From positions 1 to 64,000 of the forward strand of contig USGU01000001.1 of assembly GCA_900554415.1 (NCBI GenBank): DNA of 64,000 bases, given 5' to 3'. How positions within the stretch are numbered: position 1 is the first letter of the stretch; each line of letters opens with the position of its first letter. The DNA comes from an uncultured Lachnospiraceae bacterium (GTDB lineage Bacteria > Bacillota > Clostridia > Lachnospirales > Lachnospiraceae). Shown piece after piece: positions 34,421-44,118 of the stretch. The notes beneath the pieces were generated by a model. It ran no database searches. It worked only from the letters and a program-made list of their open reading frames with translations, and was not told the DNA's origin. Made by a program: the position numbers and the translations under genes.

Positions 34421-37027
34421 ATGAAGGAATATTATCAATTGTCAGCGAATGAAGTAAAACTGGATGTGAACGGTTATGAGGAACCGCTCCGCGAGGAAGA
34501 TGTGAAGCTCCACAAAGAAAAATTCGGAGCTAATGAATTAGAGGAAGGAAAGAAGAAGAATTGGTTGCAGATTTTCTTAGAGCAGTTCTGTGATTTCCTC
34601 GTTATCATTTTGATTATCGCAGCGGTTGTATCTGGATTTTTAGGGGATGCAGAGAGTGCGATTGTAATTCTTGTTGTTATCACAATCAATGCAATTTTGG
34701 GAACGATTCAGACGATTAAGGCGGAACAGTCGCTCAACAGTTTGAAGCAGTTGTCGGGACCGGAGGCGAAGGTGCTCCGTAATGGAACGGTTGTGCTTCT
34801 CCCAACAAAGGAGATTACCGTAGGTGATACCGTTATGCTCGAGGCGGGCGATGTGGTTCCTGCCGATGGACGAATTGTTGAGAACTACAGCTTGAAGGTG
34901 GACGAGAGTGCACTGACAGGTGAGAGTCTTGGTGTTGAGAAGAATGAAGAAGTAATTGCACAGGAAGTGCCACTTGGCGACCGATTGAACATGGTATATT
35001 CAGGAAGTTTCGTTACTTATGGTCGAGGCAGCTTCGTTGTAACTGATATCGGTATGAAGACAGAGGTTGGTAAGATTGCTTCCCTTCTGAAGTCGACATC
35101 TAAGAAGAAGACACCTCTTCAGGTGAACTTAGATCAGTTTGGACAGAAGTTATCAATTATTATCTTAATTTTCTGTGGAATTTTATTTGGAATCAGCGTG
35201 TTCCGTGGCGAGAATATTGGAAATGCATTTATGTTCGCAGTTGCATTGGCAGTAGCGGCGATTCCGGAAGCGCTCAGTTCAATCGTAACCATCGTATTGT
35301 CATTTGGTACACAGAAGATGGCAAAAGAAGGCGCAATTATCCGTAAACTCCAGGCGGTAGAAGGTCTTGGAAGCGTTTCTATCATTTGCTCAGACAAAAC
35401 GGGTACGCTGACACAGAACAAGATGACGGTAGAACAGTATTATGTAGAAGGTAAGGTAATTGAGGCAGATGCAATTGATCTGCAGGATGAGACACAGAAT
35501 CAGTTACTGACATTTAGTGTTTTGTGTAACGATTCAACGAATAAAGATGGTGTGGAAATTGGGGATCCAACCGAGACTGCACTTGTCAATCTTGGATTAA
35601 AGCTCGGTGAAGATGTAGAAGAGATACGAGACACATTTCCACGAGAGGCGGAAATTCCGTTCGACAGTGACCGTAAGCTGATGACAACGGTACACAAATT
35701 CGATGGTAAACGGCTGATGGTTGTCAAAGGTGCAGTGGATGTGCTGACAGAACGCATGACAAGCATTCAGACGGAAGAAAACGGTGAGCGAATCATTGTG
35801 GGAATCACGGAAGATGATATCGCTGCAATCAAGAAGCAGAATCAGGAATTCTCAGAAAATGGTCTTCGCGTGCTCGCATTTGCATACAGAGAGATTGACG
35901 AAGAGTTTGTACCAGGTGTGGAAGATGAAAAAGATCTGACCTTCCTTGGATTGATTTCGATGATGGACCCTCCGAGAGAAGAGTCAAAAGCTGCTGTTGC
36001 AGAATGTATCAAAGCCGGTATCAAACCAATTATGATTACAGGCGACCACAAGGTGACTGCGGCTGCAATTGCAAAACGTATTGGAATTCTTAAGGATATG
36101 TCAGAAGCGTGCGAAGGTGCCGTAATTGAAAATATGTCAGACGAAGAATTGAAAGATTTCGTAGAAGGCATCTCTGTGTACGCCAGAGTGTCTCCGGAAC
36201 ATAAGATTCGTATCGTCCGCGCATGGCAGGAAAAAGGTAATATCGTGTCAATGACAGGTGATGGTGTCAACGATGCGCCGGCACTGAAACAGGCAGACAT
36301 CGGTGTTGCGATGGGAATTACCGGAACAGAAGTGTCAAAAGATGCGTCTTCGATGGTATTGACGGATGATAACTTTGCCACTATTGTCAAAGCTGTGGAA
36401 AACGGAAGAAATGTGTACAAGAACATCAAAGATTCAATTCAGTTCCTGTTATCAGGTAACTTTGGTGGAATTTTAGCGGTACTTTATGCTTCGATTGCAG
36501 GACTTCCAGTTCCGTTTGCACCGGTACATTTGCTCTTTATCAACCTGCTCACAGACAGTCTTCCAGCGATTGCGCTCGGATTAGAACCACATACCAAAGC
36601 GGTCATGGAAGAAAAACCTCGTCCGATGAACGAGTCAATTCTGACGAAAGATTTCCTGACGAAAATCGGAAGTGAAGGTCTTGTGATTGCGATTATGACT
36701 GTAGTTGGATTTATGATTGGTTACAAAACAGACGGCGCGTCACTGGGAAGTACATTTGCATTCGGAACCTTATGTCTTTCACGACTGGTTCACGGATTTA
36801 ACTGCAAATCGGACAGACCAGTAATGTTTACGAAGAAATTCTTTAACAACATTTATCTGATTGGTGCATTTGTGACTGGATTTGTATTAATTACAGCTGT
36901 ACTGATGGTGCCAGCATTGCATTCAGTCTTTAAAGTAACTACATTGAACGTTACACAGCTGATGATGGTATATGGTCTTGCGCTTGCAAACTTACCAGTG
37001 ATTCAGCTTATGAAACTGATAAAATGA
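34421..37027 (+). CDS. cation-transporting P-type ATPase (Ca2+/Mn2+ type)
   Basis: P2-type ATPase of 868 residues. The phosphorylation motif is CSDKTGTLTQNKMT, preceded by the transmembrane ion-site segment AVAAIPEALSSIVTIVLSFGT. The actuator loop is SALTGES, and the hinge is MTGDGVNDAPALKQADIGVAMG. About ten membrane helices are visible. I start at MKEYYQLSANEV, with AAGGAGGAGG upstream. The leader suggests Mn2+ control, so export of excess Mn2+ (as reported for YoaB of Lactococcus) is more likely than Ca2+ pumping, though the sequence alone does not decide. Confidence 0.93.
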   Translation: MKEYYQLSANEVKLDVNGYEEPLREEDVKLHKEKFGANELEEGKKKNWLQIFLEQFCDFLVIILIIAAVVSGFLGDAESAIVILVVITINAILGTIQTIKAEQSLNSLKQLSGPEAKVLRNGTVVLLPTKEITVGDTVMLEAGDVVPADGRIVENYSLKVDESALTGESLGVEKNEEVIAQEVPLGDRLNMVYSGSFVTYGRGSFVVTDIGMKTEVGKIASLLKSTSKKKTPLQVNLDQFGQKLSIIILIFCGILFGISVFRGENIGNAFMFAVALAVAAIPEALSSIVTIVLSFGTQKMAKEGAIIRKLQAVEGLGSVSIICSDKTGTLTQNKMTVEQYYVEGKVIEADAIDLQDETQNQLLTFSVLCNDSTNKDGVEIGDPTETALVNLGLKLGEDVEEIRDTFPREAEIPFDSDRKLMTTVHKFDGKRLMVVKGAVDVLTERMTSIQTEENGERIIVGITEDDIAAIKKQNQEFSENGLRVLAFAYREIDEEFVPGVEDEKDLTFLGLISMMDPPREESKAAVAECIKAGIKPIMITGDHKVTAAAIAKRIGILKDMSEACEGAVIENMSDEELKDFVEGISVYARVSPEHKIRIVRAWQEKGNIVSMTGDGVNDAPALKQADIGVAMGITGTEVSKDASSMVLTDDNFATIVKAVENGRNVYKNIKDSIQFLLSGNFGGILAVLYASIAGLPVPFAPVHLLFINLLTDSLPAIALGLEPHTKAVMEEKPRPMNESILTKDFLTKIGSEGLVIAIMTVVGFMIGYKTDGASLGSTFAFGTLCLSRLVHGFNCKSDRPVMFTKKFFNNIYLIGAFVTGFVLITAVLMVPALHSVFKVTTLNVTQLMMVYGLALANLPVIQLMKLIK

Positions 37028-37093
37028 AGTTGAAATAAGGAAAATCTCAAATGGATATGAATAAAATTACCTATAGTCGCGGAGATAAAGAAG

Positions 37094-37233
37094 ATGCTGA
37101 ATCTCAGCAGAAATACTGCATATAGCTATATCAAAAAGGTGTATGAAGACCAGAAACCCTTTCGCGTTTTAAAAGTGGGGGCAATTATCGAATCTTGAAG
37201 TCCAGCTTCGACAATTGGCTGAATGGAAATTAG
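37094..37233 (+). pseudogene. excisionase-like helix-turn-helix fragment, frameshifted
   Basis: Reads MLNLSRNTAYSYIKKVYE then KPFRVLKVGAII, and after a one-base deletion continues as ILKSSFDNWLNGN and a stop. This is the end of a small excisionase or MerR-like HTH protein of mobile elements. Adding back one base restores RILKSSFDNW in frame. It indicates that an integrative element once sat here. Confidence 0.6.
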
Positions 37234-37348
37234 TCAAACTTGCCTACCGCCCAAAAAAATACGTCACAGGTATGAGTCATCTGGTTCTGCCTAATTGACC
37301 CATTTTGTGTACAGAATACTTTGACGAATCAATGAGCCATATGGTACA

Positions 37349-37546
37349 ATGAAGCGAATTATCAATTTCTCCATAAGAAACAATTTCAATTTAGAATGCG
37401 AGAATGGAAGAAATTTAATGGATAATGAGATTAGATTTATTAACAATTCATGGAGGTATATAAGAAGAACAGTTAATTTTAATAACTTTACCATCACTTA
37501 TGAGAAAGTGGAAGGTTTTTCTTCCAAACCGGAAGCAGACCGTTGA
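37349..37546 (+). other. open stretch in a decayed region, not clearly a gene
   Basis: A 65-codon reading frame with an Asn-rich, basic product ending TITYEKVEGFSSKPEADR. No ribosome binding site lies before the ATG, and the beginning has poor coding character. The last 30 residues might be a remnant of an integrase-type DNA-binding arm. The rest of the 555 bp between the ATPase gene and the radical SAM gene holds only this and the excisionase remnant. Confidence 0.25.
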
Positions 37547-37582
37547 ATTTGTTTAAATTGTACAAAGAATCGAGGTTATAAA

Positions 37583-39448
37583 TTGAGAAAACTAGCTTTA
37601 GATGATGAAATATTGTTAAAAATAGACAAGCCGGCACGTTACATTGGTAATGAAATAAACGCGGTAATGAAGGACAAAAATGAGGTAGATGTACGCTTTG
37701 CCATGTGCTTCCCGGAAGTTTATGAAATCGGTATGTCCCATCTTGGACTTCAGATTTTATATGACATGTTTAACCGGAGAGAAGATACCTGGTGTGAACG
37801 TGTCTTTTCCCCTTGGGTAGATTTGGACAAGGTTATGCGGGAAAAACAGATTCCGCTCTTTGCACTGGAGTCTCAGGAACCAGTGAAATCTTTTGATTTT
37901 CTGGGCATCACCCTTCAGTTTGAAATGTGCTACACCAATATTTTACAAGTGCTCGACTTATCCGGCATTCCACTTCACTCATGGGAACGAACTCTGGATG
38001 ACCCATTTGTGATCGGAGGTGGTCCATGTTCCGTCAATCCGGAGCCACTTGCAGACTTTTTTGATATGTTCTACATCGGAGAAGGTGAGACCTGCTACGA
38101 CCAGCTTTTGGACTCCTACAAGATTTGGAAAAAACAAGGTGGAACCCGCCAGCAGTTTCTGGAAATGGCAGCAGAAATTGAAGGAATCTATGTTCCAGCT
38201 TTCTATGATGTTACTTACAAAGAGGATGGAACCATCGAAAGCTTTCTTCCAAACAATACACATGCCAAAGAAAAAATACGACGTCAGGTCGTTTCGGATA
38301 TGTCAACGACAACGTACCCGTTAAAGCCGGTAGTACCATTTATTAAAGTAACTCAGGACAGAGCGGTACTGGAAATCCAGCGAGGCTGTATCCGAGGCTG
38401 CCGTTTCTGTCAGGCGGGTATGATTTACCGTCCTACCAGACCGCGTTCTCTGGAAATGTTGAAAGAGACAGCATACGCCATGCTCCAGAATACCGGGCAT
38501 GAGGAAATTACTCTTAGTTCCTTAAGCTCCAGTGATTATAACGAATTAAAAGAACTGGTTACCTTTCTGATTGATGAATTTAAATCAAAGGGTGTAAATA
38601 TTTCCCTTCCATCTCTCCGTATTGATGCATTTTCTCTTGATGTAATGAGCAAAGTTCAGGATATCCGTAAAAGCAGCCTGACTTTTGCCCCGGAAGCCGG
38701 CACTCAGCGCATGCGTAATGTAATCAACAAGGGATTGACTGAAGAAGATATTATTAACGGAGCAGGACAGGCCTTTGAAGGCGGCTGGAATAAAGTAAAA
38801 CTTTACTTCATGCTCGGACTTCCTACAGAAACAGAAGAGGATATGGAAGGAATTGCTGTACTCTCCGATAAGGTGGCAAGACGGTATTATGAGATTCCGA
38901 AAGACCAGCGAAACGGAAAATGTCAGATTACTGCAAGCAGCTCCTTCTTTATTCCAAAGCCATTTTCACCGCTTCAATGGGCAACCATGTTCCCTTCGGA
39001 AGAATATATCCGTCGTGCAAATGTGGTGCAGGAGGCAATGCGTAATCAGTTAAACCGCAAAAGTCTGCGCTACAACTGGCACACTGCGGAAATTACCGTA
39101 TTGGAGGGTGTTTTCGCCCGCGGTGACCGGAAGCTTTGTAAGGCGCTGGAGTATGCTTATCGTTCTGGCTGCATTTACGACTCCTGGAATGAATATTTCA
39201 AATATGACGCATGGTTACATGCCTTTGACGAATGTAATATTTCTATTGATTTTTATAATCTCAGAACCAGAGAGGCAGACGAAATTTTCCCATGGGATTT
39301 CATCGACTGCGGTGTAAGTAAGAAATTCCTCCGTCGGGAATGGGAAAAGGCATTGAATGGAGAAGTCACCCCGAACTGCCGCGAAAAATGTTCCGGCTGC
39401 GGTGCGAGAATTTATGGAGGAGGTGTTTGTTTTGAAGGTCAGAATTAA
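37583..39448 (+). CDS. TIGR03960 family B12-binding radical SAM protein
   Basis: Radical SAM protein of 621 residues with an N-terminal cobalamin-type Rossmann domain (AMCFPEVYEIGMSHLGLQIL, GGGPCSVNPEPLADFFD) and the iron-sulfur motif EIQRGCIRGCRFCQAGMIYRP (CxxxCxxC). A Cys-rich tail (NCREKCSGCGARIYGGGVC) adds a possible second metal site. The start is TTG after CGAGGTTAT. It always pairs with the next gene in Clostridia. The reaction is unknown; a role in RNA modification is suggested by the genomic context only. Confidence 0.93.
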   Translation: MRKLALDDEILLKIDKPARYIGNEINAVMKDKNEVDVRFAMCFPEVYEIGMSHLGLQILYDMFNRREDTWCERVFSPWVDLDKVMREKQIPLFALESQEPVKSFDFLGITLQFEMCYTNILQVLDLSGIPLHSWERTLDDPFVIGGGPCSVNPEPLADFFDMFYIGEGETCYDQLLDSYKIWKKQGGTRQQFLEMAAEIEGIYVPAFYDVTYKEDGTIESFLPNNTHAKEKIRRQVVSDMSTTTYPLKPVVPFIKVTQDRAVLEIQRGCIRGCRFCQAGMIYRPTRPRSLEMLKETAYAMLQNTGHEEITLSSLSSSDYNELKELVTFLIDEFKSKGVNISLPSLRIDAFSLDVMSKVQDIRKSSLTFAPEAGTQRMRNVINKGLTEEDIINGAGQAFEGGWNKVKLYFMLGLPTETEEDMEGIAVLSDKVARRYYEIPKDQRNGKCQITASSSFFIPKPFSPLQWATMFPSEEYIRRANVVQEAMRNQLNRKSLRYNWHTAEITVLEGVFARGDRKLCKALEYAYRSGCIYDSWNEYFKYDAWLHAFDECNISIDFYNLRTREADEIFPWDFIDCGVSKKFLRREWEKALNGEVTPNCREKCSGCGARIYGGGVCFEGQN

Positions 39449-40136
39449 ATTTCGTAAAAATGGTGTAATGAAATTCATTGGACACCTTGATATTATGCGC
39501 TTCTTCCAGAAAGCATTACGTCGTGCAGACATTCCGGTGGCATTTTCCGGTGGTTTCAGCCCGCATATGATTATGTCCTTTGCCAACCCGCTCGGAGTGG
39601 GTCTTACCAGTGATGGGGAATATTTTGACTTAGAACTGACAGAACCGATTTCCAGTGAAGAAGCCATAAAGCGTTTGAATGCGCAGATGGCAGAAGGAAT
39701 GGAGGTCCTCAGTTTTGTACAGATTCCGGATGACAAAAAAGCAAAAGGAATGTCAATCGTTGCCGGAGCAGATTATTATTCTTATCCAAAATACACTTCT
39801 TTCCCGGAAAATTGGAAGGAAAAGCTTCAGGAGTTTTATGCTCAGGAAGAAATTTTAGTATGGAAAGCGACGAAAAAGAGTGAAAAAGAGGTCAATATTA
39901 AACCTATGATTTACGAGCTTGCTCCAAGAGACAACGGAATTTATATGAAGGTAGCAGCAGGAAGTGTACAGAATCTGAAGCCGGAGCTGGTAACAGACGC
40001 ATTTGCTTCTTATCTTGGGCTGACCGATTGCATATTCGCACATCACCGGCTGGAAACTTATGCTAATCAGGGAACAGAAGAACATCCTGAATTTGTCCCC
40101 CTTGACAGTCTTGGAACGGAGATTATCTCATGTTAG
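39432..40136 (+). CDS. TIGR03936 family radical-SAM-associated protein (DUF2344)
   Basis: Partner of the preceding radical SAM protein; in some bacteria the two are one polypeptide. It opens LKVRIKFRKNGVMKFIGHLDIMRF and has RRADIPVAFSGGFSPHMIMSFANPLGVG. The length is 234 residues. The start is TTG, spaced correctly from a GGAGGAGG that lies inside the end of the upstream gene, so the two overlap by 17 bp and are coupled. It overlaps the RNase gene by 7 bp. Confidence 0.9.
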   Translation: MKVRIKFRKNGVMKFIGHLDIMRFFQKALRRADIPVAFSGGFSPHMIMSFANPLGVGLTSDGEYFDLELTEPISSEEAIKRLNAQMAEGMEVLSFVQIPDDKKAKGMSIVAGADYYSYPKYTSFPENWKEKLQEFYAQEEILVWKATKKSEKEVNIKPMIYELAPRDNGIYMKVAAGSVQNLKPELVTDAFASYLGLTDCIFAHHRLETYANQGTEEHPEFVPLDSLGTEIISC

Positions 40137-41329
40137 AGCAGAAAATCATTATTACAGAAACAAAGGGCAGGCGTCTGACTGCCCTTTTTGAAAATAACAA
40201 AGTTGTAGAACTGCATTACAGTTCTGACAAAACAAAACCTTACAGATTAGGCGAAATTTATGTAGGAAAAGTCAAAAAAATTCTCCCTAATAAAGCCGGA
40301 GCGTTTGTCGAAATCGGAAATCATATGGAATGTTATTACCCATTGGAAGAAAAATGCAGCCCTGTTTTCACTTCAAAACTTGGAAAAAATGCACTGGTTG
40401 CAGGTGACGAGCTCCTTGTACAGATTCACACGGAAGCACTGAAAACCAAACAGCCCTCTGTAACAGGAAACTTAAGTTTTACCGGAAAATATGCCGTCAT
40501 CACATCCGGCAATCATACGGCTGGTGTTTCCAATAAGCTTTCCAAATCCAAAAAAGACGAACTCCTTGCATGGTGGAATGAAACTGCCCCTTCCTTTCCC
40601 GGAGAATTTGGAATTATTTTCCGCACAAACGCGGGAGATACGTCCAAAGAACAGATTTTAACCGATATCCAAAAGCTTTATGACGAATATACACAGATGA
40701 TACAGTATGGAAAAACAAGAACCTGCTTTAGCTGTATACGCAAAGCAGAAGATTCGGCCATTTCCATTCTGCGTGATTTACGGCAGGATTCATTGAAAGA
40801 AATCGTAGTAGACGCAGTCTGCGAAAACGGAGAACTTTATCGGGAAACAGAATCCTTTTTAAAGAGGGAACAGCCAGAAGATTTACCACTTCTGCGTCCA
40901 TATACAGATGCTTCTTACCCTCTTGTGAAATGCTATAATCTGGAGCAGGAAACCAGTCTTGCCATGCAAGAAAAAGTCTGGATGAAGTCCGGTGCGTATC
41001 TGGTAATCCAGCCCACCGAAGCTCTGACCGTGATTGATGTCAATTCCGGAAAATGCCAGAAAAAGAAGCAGGCATTTTTACAGGTAAACCGTGAAGCAGC
41101 GGCAGAAGCCGCAAGACAAATCCGACTTCGCAATTTATCTGGAATTATCCTGATTGATTTTATTAACCTTTCTGATACATCAGAAAAAGAATCCCTTATG
41201 AAATATCTTCAGGAGGAACTTTATCTGGACCGTAATCCAGGCAAGGTGGTTGATATGACGAAACTCCAGTTGGTTGAAATTACAAGAAAAAAAATACGAA
41301 AGACTCTGGCAGAAAGTCTTTCCGATTAA
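40130..41329 (+). CDS. ribonuclease E/G family protein
   Basis: Endoribonuclease of the RNase G type, without the long scaffold tail of E. coli RNase E. It has an S1 region (GEIYVGKVKKILPNKAGAFVEIG), then the catalytic DNase-I-like part with TVIDVNSGKC and IILIDFINL, which carry the two Mg-binding Asp residues. The C-terminal Q-L-V-E-I-T-R-KK segment is typical. The length is 399 residues. It is translationally linked with the radical SAM pair. Confidence 0.92.
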   Translation: MLEQKIIITETKGRRLTALFENNKVVELHYSSDKTKPYRLGEIYVGKVKKILPNKAGAFVEIGNHMECYYPLEEKCSPVFTSKLGKNALVAGDELLVQIHTEALKTKQPSVTGNLSFTGKYAVITSGNHTAGVSNKLSKSKKDELLAWWNETAPSFPGEFGIIFRTNAGDTSKEQILTDIQKLYDEYTQMIQYGKTRTCFSCIRKAEDSAISILRDLRQDSLKEIVVDAVCENGELYRETESFLKREQPEDLPLLRPYTDASYPLVKCYNLEQETSLAMQEKVWMKSGAYLVIQPTEALTVIDVNSGKCQKKKQAFLQVNREAAAEAARQIRLRNLSGIILIDFINLSDTSEKESLMKYLQEELYLDRNPGKVVDMTKLQLVEITRKKIRKTLAESLSD

Positions 41330-41419
41330 AATCCAATAAAAAGCAAAAGAAAAGGGTTGCGTTTCCCATGCTAAAGTAATAAAGTAGGAAACAAGAGACA
41401 TCTTACGGAGGACAAAGGA

Positions 41420-42739
41420 ATGAACAAAGTAGTAAAATTTGGCGGAAGTTCTTTGGCTGATGCCGGACAATTTAAAAAGGTAGGGGCAATTATACATGAC
41501 GACTCCAGCAGACGCTATGTGATTCCATCCGCACCGGGAAAACGTTTCCCATCCGATATCAAAGTAACCGATATGTTATATCAATGTTACGCAAAAGCAG
41601 TAGCAGATATGGATTTTTCCGAACTTTTAACTGCTATCAAGGACCGCTATCAGGAAATTATTGACGAGTTACAATTAGATTTATCACTGGATAAAGAATT
41701 TGAAATTATCAGTGAAAATTTTAAAAATAAAATTGGGAAATGCTATGCAGCTTCCAGAGGCGAATATTTAAACGGAATTGTCATGGCATCTTACCTTGGA
41801 TTTGAATTTATCGATGCAGCCGAAGTAATTCTTTTTGATGAAAACGGAAACTGCATGGCAGAAGAAACCAATCAGTTACTTCAGGAACGTCTGAAGGATT
41901 GCGAAAATGCTGTCATTCCGGGATTCTACGGAAGAAGAGAGGACGGAACTATTCAGACATTTTCCAGAGGAGGTTCCGATGTAACCGGTTCCTTAGTAGC
42001 AAAGGCAATTCATGCAGATATGTATGAGAACTGGACCGATGTTTCCGGTTTCCTTGTTGCGGACCCACGGATTATCAAAAATCCGGCTTCCATCGATGTA
42101 ATTACTTATAAAGAGCTGCGCGAATTATCCTACATGGGTGCAACCGTTATTCACGAGTCAGCCATGTTTCCAATCTTAAAAGATGGAATCCCGATTAATA
42201 TCCGCAATACAAACAAACCAGAAGATGCAGGAACTCTGATTGTAGAAAGCACCTGCAGAAAACCACGTTATACCATTACCGGTGTTGCAGGAAAAACAGG
42301 ATTTGCTTCTATCACTATTGAAAAAGCCATGATGAACTCCGAAGTCGGCTTCTGTCGGAAAGTTCTGAGCGTATTTGAAGATGAAGGAATTTCCATTGAA
42401 CATATGCCATCTGGAATTGATACCATGACTATTTTCGTTCATCAGGATGAATTTGAAGCCCATGAACAGAAAGTGATTGCAAAAATTCACCGGGCAGTAG
42501 AACCGGATGCGGTAGAGTTGGAATCTGACCTTGCCCTAATCGCTGTAGTAGGACGGGGAATGCGTCAGACCCGTGGAACTGCCGGAAGAATTTTCTCCGC
42601 ACTGGCACATGCTCATGTAAATGTAAAAATGATTGACCAGGGTTCCAGTGAGCTGAATATTATTATTGGTGTAAGAACCCACGATTTTGAACGTGCAATC
42701 CGTGCAATTTATGATATTTTTGTTACAATCCAGTTATAA
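41420..42739 (+). CDS. aspartate kinase
   Basis: First enzyme of the aspartate pathway (lysine, threonine, methionine). It begins NKVVKFGGSSLADAGQFKKVG, the kinase signature. The substrate region is FSRGGSDVTGSLVAKAIHADMYENWTDVSG. The C-terminal pair of ACT domains (about residues 295-439) would bind the feedback amino acid. The length is 439 residues, the monofunctional form. CGGAGGAC precedes the start. It is inserted between two parts of a ribosome-related gene order and no lysine riboswitch is visible. Confidence 0.95.
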   Translation: MNKVVKFGGSSLADAGQFKKVGAIIHDDSSRRYVIPSAPGKRFPSDIKVTDMLYQCYAKAVADMDFSELLTAIKDRYQEIIDELQLDLSLDKEFEIISENFKNKIGKCYAASRGEYLNGIVMASYLGFEFIDAAEVILFDENGNCMAEETNQLLQERLKDCENAVIPGFYGRREDGTIQTFSRGGSDVTGSLVAKAIHADMYENWTDVSGFLVADPRIIKNPASIDVITYKELRELSYMGATVIHESAMFPILKDGIPINIRNTNKPEDAGTLIVESTCRKPRYTITGVAGKTGFASITIEKAMMNSEVGFCRKVLSVFEDEGISIEHMPSGIDTMTIFVHQDEFEAHEQKVIAKIHRAVEPDAVELESDLALIAVVGRGMRQTRGTAGRIFSALAHAHVNVKMIDQGSSELNIIIGVRTHDFERAIRAIYDIFVTIQL

Positions 42740-42830
42740 TAACTCTTATAACAGCTAATGGAATGGCAAAATTCAGTTATATTGATATAGTATACGCTGC
42801 CGTTGTGAAATAGCAGAAGAGGTGATTTGA

Positions 42831-43637
42831 ATGATTATTGATATGCATACCCATATCTTTCCAGAAAAAATAGCCGAGCGGACACTTGATACTCTGGCAA
42901 AAACTTTCCATTCGGAGCCATTTACCAAAGGGACCGCAGACAGTCTGGCCGAATCAGCTGCAAAAGCAGGCATAGACCTTTCTGTCATTTTACCGGTAGT
43001 CACCAAACCAAAACAGTTTGAATCTATCACCCGTTTTGCAGAACAGTTCCGCAGCAAACCACTGTATTCCTTTGGCGGCATTCATCCTGCCAGCGAAAAT
43101 TATAAAGAAGAACTTCGTTATCTAAAGGACCATGGATTTATCGGAATCAAACTGCATCCCGATTATCAGGGCATGTATTTCAATGATATCCGTATGAAAC
43201 GGGTCATTGATTTCGCTTCCGAACTCGGTTTCGTGATTGTAACACATGCAGGATATGACCCACTGTCCCCGGATGATATTCACTGTACACCGCAGATGGC
43301 ACAGGAAGTCATTCACGAAGTCCGGCCCGAAAAACTGGTGCTTGCCCACATGTGTGGCGGCATGATGTGGGATGAAGTAGAAGAATATATTCTTGGAGAA
43401 AATGTATATCTGGATACCGCCTATGTGCTAAGACGGATTCCACAGGAACGTCTGATGAAAATGTTTGAACGACATTCTTATGACAAAATCCTGTTTGCAA
43501 CAGATTCCCCGTGGAGTGACCAGAAAGAAGATGCCGATTATCTGCGCGCACTTCCTGTTACGGAAGAGCAACGTGACAAAATTGCATGGAAAAACGCTGC
43601 AGACCTGCTTCAATTGGAAAAACAGAAAATTATATAA
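42831..43637 (+). CDS. amidohydrolase family metal-dependent hydrolase
   Basis: TIM-barrel hydrolase of 268 residues. It has the metal-binding opening IIDMHTHIFPEKIAERTL, then GIKLHPDYQG, VIVTHAGYDPLS, VLAHMCGGMMW and the final FATDSPWSDQ with the catalytic Asp. The order HxH, K/H, H, H, D matches the amidohydrolase 2 group. AAGAGGTGATTTGA precedes the start. The substrate is unknown. Confidence 0.88.
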   Translation: MIIDMHTHIFPEKIAERTLDTLAKTFHSEPFTKGTADSLAESAAKAGIDLSVILPVVTKPKQFESITRFAEQFRSKPLYSFGGIHPASENYKEELRYLKDHGFIGIKLHPDYQGMYFNDIRMKRVIDFASELGFVIVTHAGYDPLSPDDIHCTPQMAQEVIHEVRPEKLVLAHMCGGMMWDEVEEYILGENVYLDTAYVLRRIPQERLMKMFERHSYDKILFATDSPWSDQKEDADYLRALPVTEEQRDKIAWKNAADLLQLEKQKII

Positions 43638-43677
43638 AATTTTTTATAAAAATGTTATACAAAAAGTAAAAATATTC

Positions 43678-43707
43678 TTGACATAATAAGGATACCTAAT
43701 GTATACT
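43678..43707 (+). promoter_or_regulatory. sigma-A promoter of the rplU operon
   Basis: TTGACA, an 18-nt spacer and TATACT upstream of the L21 leader. Confidence 0.75.
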
Positions 43708-43710
43708 TTA

Positions 43711-43785
43711 TGAGTATGCCGCACAACGAGGTTGAAGTTCTGTATTTTACAGACACCAAAGTTGGCGAGTAATGATAATAGGAGG
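43711..43785 (+). promoter_or_regulatory. L21 (rplU) ribosomal protein leader
   Basis: The transcript leader contains GCCGCACAACGAGGTTGAAGT followed by TACAGACACCAAAG, which I recognise as the conserved core of the L21 leader of Firmicutes. In that family the L21 protein binds its own mRNA to limit expression. The element ends just before the AGGAGGTGCC site of rplU. Confidence 0.7.
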
Positions 43786-43791
43786 TGCCAT

Positions 43792-44100
43792 ATGTACGCA
43801 ATTATAGCAACAGGTGGTAAACAGTACAAAGTAGCCGAAGGCGATATCATTAAAGTAGAAAAGCTTGGTGTGGAAGCCGGACAGACTTATACATTTGACC
43901 AGGTTCTTGCAGTAAGTGATAATGAACTTAAAGTTGGAACACCAGTAGTAGAAGGTGCATCAGTTGAAGCAACAGTTATTGGTGATGGAAAAGCTAAAAA
44001 AGTTATCGTTTACAAATATAAGAGAAAAACAGGTTACCACAAGAAAAACGGACACAGACAGCAGTACACAGCAGTTAAGATTGAAAAAATCAACGCTTAA
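43792..44100 (+). CDS. rplU: 50S ribosomal protein L21
   Basis: Large-subunit protein with the family start MYAIIATGGKQYKVAEGD and the C-terminal YKYKRKTGYHKKNGHRQQYTAVKI. The length of 102 residues is normal. The start is fixed by AGGAGGTGCCAT; an upstream in-frame ATG lies in the leader. First gene of rplU-prp-rpmA. Confidence 0.98.
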   Translation: MYAIIATGGKQYKVAEGDIIKVEKLGVEAGQTYTFDQVLAVSDNELKVGTPVVEGASVEATVIGDGKAKKVIVYKYKRKTGYHKKNGHRQQYTAVKIEKINA

Positions 44101-44118
44101 TTCAAAGCTGGTGTTCCG

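Noticed and set aside
41330..41419. Lysine riboswitch ahead of aspartate kinase
   Set aside because: The leader is only 90 bp and lacks the long conserved helices.
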